64,000 nucleotides of DNA from NCBI GenBank assembly GCA_946406115.1, contig OX291551.1:868001-932000 (forward strand), given 5' to 3'. Source of the DNA: Apoda limacodes (taxonomy: Eukaryota > Arthropoda > Insecta > Lepidoptera > Limacodidae). The notes under the pieces were generated by a model. It saw only the letters and a list, made by a program, of their open reading frames with translations, ran no database searches and had not been told where the DNA came from. Below, one piece after another: positions 22,332-32,242 of the stretch (the stretch's first letter is position 1; the number at the start of each line of letters is the position of its first letter). A program made the translations under genes and the position numbers.

Positions 22332-23336
22332 TAAAATAACTGATGACATTCGATTGGGAATGGAGAACAAGCAGCTGACAGTTATCGCATTATTTGATTT
22401 TAGCAATGCTTTTAATACTGTTGATTTTGACATACTGTTAGCACGCTTACGCTCTCTTAACATAACTACAACGGCAATTGACTGGGTTCATAGTTACTTG
22501 TGTGAACGTCGGCAACGCATTAAGGTTAATTAATATTCATCTTCCTGGTACGATAGTTCTGCCGGTGTCCCGCAAGGTCGCGTGTTGTCGCCACTTCTCT
22601 TCATTATTTTCACAAATTCTACTACATCTCAAATTCCTTCTCTCTACCATATGTATGCAGATGATCTACAAATCTACTCGAAATCCTCCTTTGAAAATCT
22701 AAACCTAGTAATTAACACTAATAATGCAGATATTGCACAGATTGTAGCCTGGAGTGAATCACACAGTTCAAAAATAAACCCGAGTAAAACACAGGCTATT
22801 ATAGCAGGAAGCTCAAGACTCGTTAATAAAATTGATTATATAGTTCCCCTCCATCATGTGTAAAAATGTTTGTGTTCCTTTTAGCGAATCTGTGAAAAAC
22901 CTTTTTACATCGCATTTACATCGATCGCACATTATCCTGGCATCATCAGCTGAAGGAAATCCTTGAGAAGACTTCAGAACTTACTGCCAATTCCTACCAA
23001 AATTGCGCTTGCACAGTCATTACTCCTCCCGGTTCTCGACTATGGCGTCGTATGCTTTCCCGATCTTACTGAAGAGCAGTTAAACAAACTTGAGCGGCTT
23101 CAAAATTTATCCATACGGTTCATATTTGGTCTACGCGAATTTAATCATGTATCAGAGTTTCGTTCTAAGCTCAAGTCGCTCTCCATTCGCCAACACCGAA
23201 ATACACACCTTCTTTCTCTTCTTTATTCCGTTTTGTTCATACCTTCATCACCAACTTATCTTAAACATTGCTTTGAATTCCTTGGCTCTTCTATAAAAAA
23301 TCCTAGATCTACAAATTTACTCAAGATTCCTTGACA
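22332..23336 (+). pseudogene. LINE B second copy, reverse transcriptase fragment
   Basis: Starts at ITDDIRLGMENKQLTVIALF and FSNAFNTVDFDILLARL (22335-22450). Then come [20 protein letters not shown] and the intact catalytic [13 protein letters not shown] (YADD at 22654-22665), [20 protein letters not shown], and after a shortened region LRRLQNLLPIPTKIALAQSL, LERLQNLSIRFIFGLREFNH and SLLYSVLFIPSSPTYLKHCF. It is clearly the same family as 7781-10561 but diverged. Frameshifts near 22535 and 22860-22960. The 3' end is lost; it runs into simple-sequence DNA. Confidence 0.85.
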
Positions 23337-23460
23337 TTCCTTTCATTGCCATTTTACCATTACCATTGTTATTACGATCACTATCGTCATTGTCATTACC
23401 ATAACTATTGCTATTACCATACCATACCATATGAGATATGAGATGTTTGTATGGTAATGG
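23337..23460. repeat. Degenerate ATTACC/ATTGTC-type simple repeat
   Basis: About 100 bp of CATTACCATTACCATTGTTA-like sequence followed by ACCATACCATACCATATGAG, whose right part partly mirrors the left (TGGTATGG / GGTAATGG). It may be the remnant of a LINE B simple-repeat tail. Confidence 0.55.
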
Positions 23461-24072
23461 TGTAGTACTCTTACAATGATTGTATGGAGCACCATTAGTT
23501 TTATGAATTAAAAACTTTCAGTTCGTTTTGATGATTCATGTGTTAATCAATCGCAGGACCTCTGGTGTTATACATACCATATTTAACCGCTGAGTAAACC
23601 AGTTGAATAATAAGTTTCCGAAAATCAAGGTATAGATTAAAAATAATATGAACACTTCATCACAACTGTTCCTGATAATTCTTAAGGACAGGGTATATAA
23701 AATGGACGGGTGTCTAACGTATAATTCTTAAGAGCGTACAACATTTTTTAAGGAAGCTTCTTGTTAATATCACATCATGATGCCTTGTAACTACATGATC
23801 TAGTTAAATTAATACGATATTCATGTTTTATCCGTAGAAGACCCTGTTTATTTTTTATAGCCTTCATTGAAATTATGTGGGATAACGACTTGAAATATCA
23901 GTACTTAATAGTGACGTCATCATAAAAGTTTACCTATAATTTAACGTGGTAAGGTATGATTATTTAACCTTCAAAGGCATCAAAACTCTTTATGACAAAC
24001 TAACTAATATACAGGATCAGGGCCAGCGTTATGATAGACGATTACTATTACTGAGAAATCCGCTGTGAGACC
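23461..24072. other. No gene recognised
   Basis: AT-rich sequence with no coding signal; precedes the inverted-repeat element. Confidence 0.4.
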
Positions 24073-24274
24073 TGCATAAATTTTTATTCAAGGTCAAACG
24101 TACAAATTAAGGTTTTTTTCCATTTTTATCGAAAACGGTAAGTTTTATCGTAAAAATTTGTAGATCATACAATTCTCTACAAAATTGGTCCGGTATTTTT
24201 TTCTCTTACGAGTCACCATTCGTGGGTACAGCGGTTTTAATAATTAGGAAATTCATATTTTACATAATATGCAC
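24073..24274 (+). repeat. Left inverted repeat of the CXC-protein element
   Basis: Roughly 200 bp that returns in inverted order at 25636-25832. Shared blocks include TTCAAGGTCAAACGTACAAA, GAAAACGGTAAGTTTTATCG, GTAGATCATACAATTCTCTA and ACCATTCGTG...CGGTTTTAATAATTAG. Confidence 0.8.
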
Positions 24275-24423
24275 ACATTTCCGCACCACCTATGAGGTAA
24301 TGTACTTGGCGCATTACGTGGTGGTGGTAATAAAGAAAGTTTGATCAGTTCGTATCCCATTGATTGATTGCTAATGATGGTTATGCCTATGAAGTGGAAT
24401 AGGTTATTTTCTTCTAAATGTTA

Positions 24424-25580
24424 TTATATTGGATAATTGTCTAATTCTTCTTCGACAATTATTTCTTCGTCTTCATTTTCTTTTTCTTGCAGAATTTCTG
24501 TTTGCTGTTCTAAGAAAAGGGATGCATCAATTGTCTCTTTATTTATACCATAAATATTTTCATCTGTTGTATTTGTTTCAATATTGGAGCAAGTCTGACC
24601 CTGACAATTGATGCATACTAGCGAACAAAATAATCCCACTTTTAGACAGCCACAATTCTTACTACAATCCGTCTTGCATTTACAAAAGTAATAAGCAGTT
24701 TTTCTGGAGCAGGTGGGATTAGAGTTTGAATTGGCTCCAAATAATTATCTGTTAATTTCCAACCCCATCCTTCTGGGTCCAGCTCATTGCCTCGCCACAC
24801 TTGAACTTGATAATACACACGATTCAAGTGTTAAAAGGCAGAAGCAGATGTTTGAGACAGACAACTGTACTGTTTTATTGTTTCATGCAGATTTTACAAA
24901 CCTCAAATATCTATATTTGTCTATGGAATCAATTTTTTGGAGCACCATATATTGCAAGAAAAAAAGGAATTCCATATGTAACGATGTCGTGTGGAGAACA
25001 GTCAATCTTTGCAAATATTTCTGCGCAATACTGATATTACTGCTGAAAATACTGCTATTTTACCTCTTTTAAAAATTTGTGATGTAGTATCGCAACCAGT
25101 TATTGCATGTAAAAATAAAATATGAGCTTGACATATCGGATATGGAGTCAGAATTTGTGATGAATATATTGTTGATTGTACTTGAGCTTTCCGAGGTTTC
25201 AAAAAGTAAATAATTTTATCATTTGGAGTCAGTAATATCAAAAAATCTTGTATGTTGTATTTGAACTTTTCCATTGTTCTATTGCTGTTTTAGTTATAAT
25301 GACATCAGCGTCATTATCAGCTTGTTTTATTGGAATAGCAGCAGCTGTAAATTCTTGACATAACATTTAAATGAAGCGAGACTTACTGTGAGTATTTGCA
25401 AGAAATTGTTGTTGGTTAGTTGGAACTTTTATAAAATTCGATCAAAAACGATATCAACAGATAAAGATGTTTTTGTAGTCCGACGACGTTGTTCTGCAGC
25501 TTTAATATTTTTCATATGATTAGTATAACCATCAAATACAATCTTACTGTTATGACCAAAATGTTCTACAAAATCAAAAT
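24424..25580 (-). pseudogene. Transposon-borne protein with GCDTTS motif and CXC (tesmin/TSO1-like) domain, broken
   Basis: Minus-strand coding remnants, N to C. (1) 25570-25450: VEHFGHNSKIVFDGYTNHMK then EQRRRTTKTSLSVDIVFD. (2) 25345-25005: PIKQADNDADVIITKTAIEQ, LILLTPNDKIIYFLKPRKAQ and HAITGCDTTSQIFKRGK. (3) 24960-24900: YGAPKN-x-DSIDKYRYLRFVK. (4) 24810-24700: VYYQVQVWRGNELDPEGWGW and PIQTLIPPAPEKLL. (5) 24698-24600, one frame over: FCKCKTDCSKNCGCLKVGLF then CSLVCINCQGQTCSNI, a textbook CXC zinc-binding cysteine array. An acidic tail ends at 24424. This order matches large uncharacterised insect proteins carrying a nuclease-like (PIN/FEN-type) region and a C-terminal CXC domain. I infer a transposon protein because it sits between long inverted repeats. 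It is truncated at the N-terminus and broken by stops and frameshifts. Confidence 0.7.
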
Positions 25581-25635
25581 TTCTCTTCTTTTTATTTATA
25601 TTGAACGTCCGATGACGTGTACAGGCTGCATTTTA

Positions 25636-25832
25636 GTGCATATTATGAAAAATATAATTTTCTAATTATTAAAACCGCGATATCTCACGAATGGTGAGTC
25701 GTAACAGAAAAAGTGACTGGACAATTTTTGTACAGAATTGTATGATCTACAACACGATAAAACTTACCGTTTTCGAGAAAAATGGAAAAAACCTTAATTT
25801 TGTACGTTTGACCTTGAATAAATTTTTTTGCA
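25636..25832 (-). repeat. Right inverted repeat of the CXC-protein element
   Basis: Inverse of 24073-24274, with scattered differences. It ends outward at TTGAATAAATTTTTTTGCA. A 71-codon minus frame through it (25685-25900) is probably accidental. The outer 50-100 bp on this side have no partner on the left, so the left end may be trimmed. Confidence 0.8.
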
Positions 25833-26278
25833 GATGAAGGATCGATGGGGACTTTTGACATTTTATTTATAATGATGTATGTTTTTAACGTCTCTGCCAA
25901 TTTTCAGCTCTATGAGAATTGTAGCTAAGTTATGACTTATTTTAGTCTATTTTGACTGGATAAATAACAATATTACTAAGTATTGTCTTCGGTCATTAGG
26001 TTTTGCCTTTGTTTTTGTGCACTTTTTATTTGTTTCCACAATTTATTTATTTACCAATCAAGTGACATTGACAACGTCACAATGCTTTTTGTTTTTTTTT
26101 TGTTTTGACAGTAAGCAATGACATAGATATTATCCGTAATCTTTTGACGGCATGACGCGTGAGGGTGGTAACCTTTGACATTGACGTGGTGAGCTCAAGC
26201 TCATTGATATTTATACCTACTACTAAAGTAAAGTAGTACTAAAGTACTACAAGGGTTAACGGGGTAACTTAACGCGAC
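25833..26278. other. No gene recognised
   Basis: AT-rich flank with a poly(T) stretch at 26090-26100 and a small AAAGTAGTACTAAAGTACTA self-similar patch near 26225-26250. Confidence 0.4.
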
Positions 26279-26281
26279 TTA

Positions 26282-26530
26282 GGCTGGGTTGCCCAACTAA
26301 CTATAACGATAACAAAAGGCCGACGGCTTATCAAATCCTCGGCTAAGCAAAAAATGGAGTGCACCATCTGACAATTGTTAAAATACGTCATAACTTTAAC
26401 GTTAACAATGTTAAGCTGGGTGGCACCAACTACATATAATGATAACAAAAGGCCGACGGCTTGTCAAATCCTCGGTTAAGCAAAAAATGGAGTGCACCAT
26501 CTGACAATTGTTAAATACGTGACGTTTTAC
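26282..26530 (+). repeat. Tandem duplication of a ~128-bp MITE end
   Basis: GATAACAAAAGGCCGACGGC, TCAAATCCTCGG and AATGGAGTGCACCATCTGAC occur twice, at offsets of about 128 bp (copies from 26282 and from about 26412). The second copy again begins (TTA)AGCTGGGTGGCACCAAC, so each copy carries its own terminal sequence. Confidence 0.7.
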
Positions 26531-26737
26531 ATATCAGCCGAAAATGACTGGTTATTTTACAATAATTAAGGTTAAAGTTACAATTGACAACCCGCTAAAT
26601 GATCATAAAATGAGGTTATTTATGAGAATTACAATAAATTTGAATTACCTGGTATTCTGAATATTATGTAGATAGCATTGCGGTAATTTTTCACTTCTCT
26701 GCACCACGTCATTTGTGCGTAAAAATGATTTTAATGG

Positions 26738-26960
26738 ATGAAGATTTCTGCATCCCATTATACCCAAATGGAATGCAGAAATCGGCGGCCAATTTTTTTT
26801 TGGTATGGATTTTTTTTTAAAAAAAAATTTTGTATAGATTTTTTAAATTTTTTGTATGGATTTTCTGAAAAAAAAATTATATGGACTTTTTGAAAAAAAA
26901 AATTTTTTTGTTTGGATTTTTCAAAATATTTTGTTTTTGTATGGATTTTTTAAAAATGTT
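26738..26960. repeat. Hairpin plus TGTATGGATTTTTT repeats
   Basis: GATTTCTGCATCCCA and TGGAATGCAGAAATC (about 26740-26783) form a 15-bp stem with one mismatch. They are followed by about five degenerate units of roughly 35-40 bp built on TATGGATTTTTT and an A run (26798-26960). Simple-sequence origin likely. Confidence 0.6.
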
Positions 26961-27384
26961 TGCTTGGTATGTATTAAACACAACCGTCTGTGGGCTGCCC
27001 TCGATCGAAAATCCGTAACGAAAAAAACCTAACAATCGTCTGACGTCGTTTCAGTTCGCCAGACTTCGGCACGGTGTTTGTGTGCGTGCGACTAGACGTA
27101 TGCGTGTAGTATTATATTCTCTTTGGTGTAGACTAGCTGCTAACTGCTTATAATTATTTCTAGTATATGGCGATTATGAGTACAGGGAGGTTGGATATGG
27201 GATTTTAATTCTATGACAGATTGCGATTTCAAATATACTACGTCAAAAAAGTAAATAAACAAACATTATTATTTCTTGACAATGTAAAAAGACATGTCTT
27301 GTGACATATTTGAGTGTTAAGAGCGAATCGTGTGTAAAGGTTTTCACTTCTGCCGGCACTCCCGGAGTGCGACCCCTTTTTTAC

Positions 27385-27600
27385 TACACATGTCATGTCC
27401 AGGGAATCGAAGTAGCTCTTGCATGGATTCCTGGCCACAACGAGATTAACGGAAATGCAATAGCACATCATTGGGCTAAAGAAGCAATACAATCTGGGAT
27501 GATAAGTCGGAACAAAATCCTATCCTCAGACCTACAGTATTAAAAAAAACTACTAACTAGATTTCGTTCAAACCAATTTTCGGTGGAAGTTTGCATGGTT
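27385..27600 (+). pseudogene. RNase H domain remnant of a LINE
   Basis: The frame from 27390 reads CHVQGIEVALAWIPGHNEIN followed by GNAIAHHWAKEAIQSG. The W-IPGH-x-x-I-x-GN-x-x-A-x-x-x-AKEA pattern is the C-terminal part of ribonuclease H from I/LOA/R1-type retrotransposons, including the conserved His. A stop follows at 27541 and traces continue as RFRSNQFSVE. The rest of the element is absent. Confidence 0.65.
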
Positions 27601-27649
27601 ATGTTCATCTTATATTTGTTTTTAGTTTTATCATTCTCATATTTTAGAA

Positions 27650-28003
27650 GTTACAGGGGGGGGGGGGGACACACATTTTACCACTTTGGAAGTGTCTCTC
27701 GCGCAAACTTTTTAGTTTAGGAAAAAATGATATTAGAAACCCCACACGTATGGGTTTGATTTTGAAAAAAATATTGAGTTTCAGTTCTAAGTATGGGGAA
27801 CCCCCAAAATTTATAGTTTTTTTTTCTATTTTTGTGTGACAATTTTAATGCGGTTCACAGAATACATCTACTTACCAAGTTTCAACAGTATAGTTCTTAA
27901 AGTTTCGGAAAAAAGTGGCTGTGACATACGGACGGACAGACAGACGGACATGACGAATCCATAAGGGTTCCGTTATTTGCCATTCAGTTACGGAACCCTA
28001 AAA
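27650..28003 (+). repeat. 'GGTTCCG' dispersed repeat, copy 1
   Basis: Starts with a G12 run (about 27657) and ends in TAAGGGTTCCGTTATTTGCC...TACGGAACCCTAAAA. Typical body: GCGGTTCACAGAATACATCT, TGTGACATACGGACGGACAG. The GGGTTCCG / CGGAACCC ends form an imperfect hairpin. Members recur near 29919, 32243, 38325, 41700, 55860, 59980, 60955 and 63690. Confidence 0.6.
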
Positions 28004-28122
28004 ACGTAACAATAGAATTGACAACTTGTAAGACGGTGCAACCGAACGGTTATAGTAATAGTAATTGTTAAAGTTATTTTTGACAATTACTTTAACAGAC
28101 GTTTTGGTGCAATCCAGCCTTA

Positions 28123-28650
28123 GTAGCTAAACGGGAGTATTTTATTTAAGTTTTTAATCATTATTTTTTCTGTATGAAAACAATTACCACGTTAAAGACA
28201 AAAATACATTCGTTATCTTAATCTAAATTTTTGATATTCTCTCCCATTTCAATTTGGCAGTATATTTCCTTCCACATTATATACATAAATAAACAATCTA
28301 AGGTTCAAATAACTAATTAGTTTCGCGCCATTTCGCTTTCTTTTTTTAGACGTGCGTTCAGAAATTTGCTCTATGACACTTTTATCAAATACAAAGCATA
28401 TTTTTTTAAATAAACGCTATTAATTATTATTAGGTATTATTAATCATAAATATTAAGTATGTCAACAATGAAAAAATGTAATGTAGTCATGCTTTTTATT
28501 AAAGTTAATTTGTTTCTATACCCATCATTGCGTTGTTTTTTTTAGTATCGCAATAATTTCGAAAGGTAATATTTGAACGCTGCATTACTTTGTCTCACGC
28601 TCGCAGCAAAAATTGATTTTGCCCACCGGTTTTGAACAGCAAGACCTCTT
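28123..28650. other. No gene recognised
   Basis: AT-rich spacer between two inverted-repeat elements. Confidence 0.4.
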
Positions 28651-28659
28651 TTTTATTGT

Positions 28660-29085
28660 TGGAAAGGTGAAATAGTAATTTGTTATAAAAGTGAGTAAAA
28701 GCGTTTTTTGGTAGAAGTGCCGACTTTAAATCCTGAGCTCACTACGCTCGTGATTTAAAAATAGACTACTGAGAATAGGCACGAGACCGAAAAAATTTGC
28801 TCACGCGTCCAACATACAACTTTTCACCTTTACCAGCGAGAAAAATATATACTTTGTTTTTTTTTTTAAACTGAGGTGGCGTTCGGAATCGTACCTACTA
28901 CAAACTCTGCCATTGCAGATATTTTTTAAGTTAGATGTGTACACTTTTAATAATACTAATTACTTTGCCTCACTAGTGAGCAAAATCGAATTCACTGTTC
29001 GAACATTGACTTTTGGAATTAACACGGCACTTCTGCCAAAAAACGCTTTTACTCACTTTTATAACATATAACTATTCTTCACCGA
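28660..29085. mobile_element. Inverted-repeat element (MITE-like), ~425 bp
   Basis: TTATAAAAGTGAGTAAAAGC then GTTTTTTGGTAGAAGTGCC (28683-28721) returns in inverse at 29025-29066 (GGCACTTCTGCCAAAAAACG then CTTTTACTC). Similarity extends outward through GGTGAA-ATAGT to about 60 bp per arm. No coding content. A target duplication could not be fixed by eye. Confidence 0.65.
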
Positions 29086-29400
29086 CTCACCAGTCAGCCT
29101 ATTACAGTCTACTGTAGGATAAAGGCCTTTACTAATAAACACCACCTAACTCGGTCTTCCTTTCTCATCTATCCACTAATCTACCACATTTTCTGTCATC
29201 GGTCCACCTGGCGGGAGAGCTATCCACGCGTCGCTTTCCAATCCCTGGTACTAACTATAAGACACGGTGCCCCAACGGCCATCGGTTCTGCGGCAAATGA
29301 CCTGCCTATTGCCACATCAGCTTGCTTACTCTGTGGGCTTGTGTCGGTGACTAGTTTTACGTCGGATCGCTTCTTCTCTAATCTTACCCTTTACCGACTA
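29086..29400 (-). pseudogene. RTE-type LINE ORF2 C-terminal remnant
   Basis: On the minus strand, frames give SKLMWQ, AGHLPQNRWPLGHRVL, LVPGIGKRRVDSSPARWTDD and, after decay, the WI(M)D..R family end. The order 'K-W-x-AGH-x-RRTDxRW..VL.W.P..G+RxxxRPxxRWxDD' is the C-terminal region of RTE-clade LINE ORF2 proteins. At the DNA level AACGGCCATCGGTTCTGCGG and ATTGCCACATCAGCTTGCTT resemble a repeat very common in Lepidoptera. Upstream domains are missing. Confidence 0.6.
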
Positions 29401-29556
29401 GCGTGTCTTGTAACAATACACTACTTTTTCACAAGAGTTGAAAAGGAATACTTTACTAAGGTTACGTTTTAAATCTTATTTAGCAGAAATTTAAATTCGA
29501 TTTATCCCGTTTTATAAACGCAAAGCGAACAGTGAACAGTTATCACCACTGAAGCA

Positions 29557-29837
29557 CAGGGCCGTAGCTAAGGGGGGGCATTGTGGGGCAATGCCCTACT
29601 TTAAAATACTAATGCCCTACCTTAAAAATACCATAAACTAAGGTATAATATATAAATTGTTTTCCTGTTCTATAAATTAATACCATTTTGCTCTTGTTTT
29701 CCCGCGATCCCACCCAATTACTACCGTAATTACTCACGCTCACAAGCAGGTAAAATAATTAAAGATAAAAAAAATACTTGCGCCTTACGTGAAACCACCG
29801 TTGTCCTACCTTAGATTCAACTCTAGCCACAGCCCTG
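29557..29837. mobile_element. hAT-like MITE with 7-bp target-site duplication
   Basis: 281 bp with terminal inverted repeats CAGGGCCGTAGCTA (29557) and TAGCCACAGCCCTG (29824-29837, imperfect). It is flanked by TGAAGCA at 29550-29556 and 29838-29844. CAGGG ends and a 7-8 bp duplication are typical of hAT elements. The inside has repeated 'ATGCCCTAC' phrases and no coding sequence. Confidence 0.75.
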
Positions 29838-29918
29838 TGAAGCAGGAACTAGTAACTCTCGGGATTCTACTCTTAGAACACTCGCTACTCTTGGGATTCA
29901 ACTAAGGCAAAACTTAGG

Positions 29919-30152
29919 TTTTAAGGGTTCCATACCCAATGGGTATTTAGCGAAACCCTATTACTAAGACTCCGCTGTCCGTCTGTATGTCCGTCACCAA
30001 GCTGTATCTCATGAACCGTGATAGTTAGACAGTGGACATTTTTTATTAAATTAAAATAAAACAAATATTTAAGGGGGGCTCCCATACGTTTTTATAGATA
30101 ATGGTACGGAACCCTTCGTGCGCGAGTCCGATTCGCACTTGGCCGATTTTTT
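29919..30152 (+). repeat. 'GGTTCCG' dispersed repeat, copy 2
   Basis: GGGTTCCATACCCAATGGGT at the start, ACTAAGACTCCGCTGTCCGT, TGTATCTCATGAACCGTGAT, AGGGGGGCTCCCATACG, and end GGTACGGAACCCTTCGTGCG then TCGCACTTGGCCGATTTTTT. It shares this body with 59980-60390 but lacks the inner segment found there. Confidence 0.65.
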
Positions 30153-30255
30153 GCATATATAATATACTACTAAAACGAACACTATAAACTAAAGTCAAAT
30201 AGTTTGCGAGATATATTAGGATTCAAACAACGATTGTATCTAACTGCGTTGGTGT

Positions 30256-30336
30256 CGTTAATTATACGAATACATATTGTAACGTTAATTATACGAATAC
30301 ATATTGTAACGTTAATTATACGAATACATATTGTAA
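30256..30336 (+). repeat. 27-bp tandem repeat, three identical copies
   Basis: Unit CGTTAATTATACGAATACAT+ATTGTAA occurs three times without change (30256, 30283, 30310). Identity suggests recent duplication. Confidence 0.85.
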
Positions 30337-30504
30337 CGGAACCCTACAAAGGAAGCTCTTGAACGGTTTTTATTTAAGTTTATTTAGCTTTCAACATCAA
30401 AAGTACTTTACTTTACTTTCACATGTCACAATTATCACGTAACATTATTTCATACAAATAGTTCTCTTTTTGATTTTACAAACAAGATAAGTCGTTTATT
30501 AAGA

Positions 30505-30882
30505 GTTAATGACAGATCTGGTTGCGGTGGTGATTACTCTGTGATTGTTAATGACAGATCTGGTTGCGGTGGTGATTACTCTGTGATTGTTAATGACAGA
30601 TCTGGTTGCGGTGGTGATTACTCTGTGATTGTTAATGACAGATCTGGTTGCGGTGGTGATTACTCTGTGATTGTTAATGACAGATCTGGTTGCGGTGGTG
30701 ATTACTCTGTGATTGTTAATGACAGATCTGGTTGCGGTGGTGATTACTCTGTGATTGTTAATGACAGATCTGGTTGCGGTGGTGATTACTCTGTGATTGT
30801 TAAAGACAGATCTGGTTGCGGTGGTGATTACTCTGTGATTGTTAATGACAGATCTGGTTGCGGTGGTGATTACTCTGTGATT
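30505..30882 (+). repeat. 42-bp minisatellite, nine near-identical copies
   Basis: Unit GTTAATGACAGATCTGGTTG plus CGGTGGTGATTACTCTGTGA+TT repeats at 30505 + 42n for n = 0-8. I see one substitution (GTTAAAG at 30799). As the unit is 14 codons, a frame encoding VNDRSGCGGDYSVI repeats stays open for 124 codons. It has no ATG and no promoter or neighbouring exon that I can see, so coding is doubtful. Confidence 0.9.
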
Positions 30883-31107
30883 GCGTTAAAAAAAGAGTTC
30901 AACTATAAATGTTAGGTTTTACAATCGATCTGAACATACATACTTCAGGAAACTGCTAAATAAGTGCAGGTTCAGGTGCAGGTGCACACCAGACAGTGGC
31001 AACCCCAAAAAAAATTGTTAATAAAAAATAAAGATATTTGCTTTGCATCTTCCATTTTTTTATTTTGACTAAAGGTATTTTAAAAGTTTTTAAATTTACG
31101 CGTTCCA

Positions 31108-31413
31108 TTACTAATTTAAAAATAATAAAACGGGATTAAACGCGTCATTTGGCAAAATACCTTTTCCCGACGTTTCGGCTGGGTTACACCAGCCTTGGTC
31201 ACAGGTAGACTGGCGGTGCGCGGCGTCCTCGGCTTCGAGTGGAGGCCTCCTGTTGAACTACCCTCGTCTTGTCTTGTCTTTATAATTGTCAAAAATCACT
31301 AGCACCGCCAGTCTACCCGTGACCAAGGCTGGTGTAACCCAGCCGAAACGTCGGGAAAAGGCATTTTGCCAAATGACGCGTTTAATCCCGTTTTATTATT
31401 TTTAAATTAGTAA
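31108..31413. mobile_element. Foldback element with 112-bp inverted arms
   Basis: Arms 31108-31219 and 31302-31413 are inverse copies with very few differences (for example AATACC / AATGCC). They start TTACTAATTTAAAAATAATA and contain CCCGACGTTTCGGCTGGGTT and ACACCAGCCTTGGTCAC. The 82-bp centre carries GTCTT repeats. GGCTGGGTTACACCAGCC inside each arm is itself a short palindrome. No coding sequence. Confidence 0.85.
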
Positions 31414-31937
31414 AGGTATTTTGTTTTTTTACAAGATAAATGGATGGCCAAAAGTACGATAAAGGTACGGTTTATGCGGAGGTACGTTCTTGGTACGGTT
31501 GGGTCATGAATAATAGTACGGTGGGGCACCATGCGAGCTAGCGAGTCGCGACATGTTTGGGAAAAGGTAAGCGTAGGTACCTGTATATACGTAGGTACCT
31601 ACCTAGTTGTAATAAGTTTAAAAAGTTCAGGTAGGTACCGAGGTACAAAATGTATATATACCGTAAAATTATCCAAATTAACGTACGAAATTTTAGACGA
31701 AAACCGTGAACATACTCGTACTGGTGGGAGCAGGTCACACATCGTGACATCAACGAGTGTGAGAGAGAGAGAGATTACAAAGTTACTTATTCAATTTGTA
31801 TTGTATTCTACGAAACGAGACTAAACATTCGGAATGTCAGAGTTTTTCCTTACTGTACAGGTAGGGTAAACATTGACTGTGTACAAAATGTGAAGTTTGT
31901 GGGTTTGCTACAAGTACCAGAGAAATTTTGATGAACG

Positions 31938-31977
31938 ATGAGTCAGTGAGTCAGTGAGTCAGTGAGTCAGTCAGTGA
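31938..31977 (+). repeat. AGTCAGTG 8-bp tandem repeat
   Basis: About five units of GAGTCAGT in a row; short microsatellite. Confidence 0.75.
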
Positions 31978-32242
31978 CTAAATTAAAGAACTTTAAGTAT
32001 CAATAATTAAAAGTAGGTTCAAATTTAATGATTTGGAAATATATCAAGCTATGTAATGCCCTCTTGGTCACTGAAAATTTAGGCTTCTAGTTTTTCCAAG
32101 ACTAAGTTACAGGGGGGGACGAAAATGGGAAAAGGATGGTACGGCCGTGCCGTTTTTTGCCCTTTTCCCCGACTTGGCGGGGGCACTTCCGTGAGATACA
32201 ATACATACCTATAATTAAAGATTGAGATAGTCCCCACACACA

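Larger units (their letters stand above)
26282..28119. mobile_element. Compound inverted-repeat element flanked by TTA, possibly Harbinger-like MITE split by insertions
   Basis: The left end GGCTGGGTTGC (26282) and right end GCAATCCAGCC (to 28119) are inverted repeats. Both outer flanks are TTA (26279-26281 and 28120-28122), fitting a PIF/Harbinger-type 3-bp target duplication. The left 130 bp are duplicated directly (see 26282-26530). The 1.8-kb inside carries unrelated pieces (RNase H remnant, GGTTCC repeat), so the original small element was probably enlarged by later insertions. Confidence 0.5.

Noticed and set aside
25685..25900. 71-codon minus frame in the right inverted repeat
   Set aside because: Lies in the arm, is disrupted in the left arm, and has no recognisable domain.
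30505..30882. CRISPR-like array
   Set aside because: Repeats are directly adjacent with no variable spacers, and the genome is a eukaryote's.
30541..30915. 124-codon open frame of Cys/Gly-rich repeats
   Set aside because: It exists only because a 42-bp unit happens to lack stops; it starts at GTG, has no ATG and no visible flanking gene signals.
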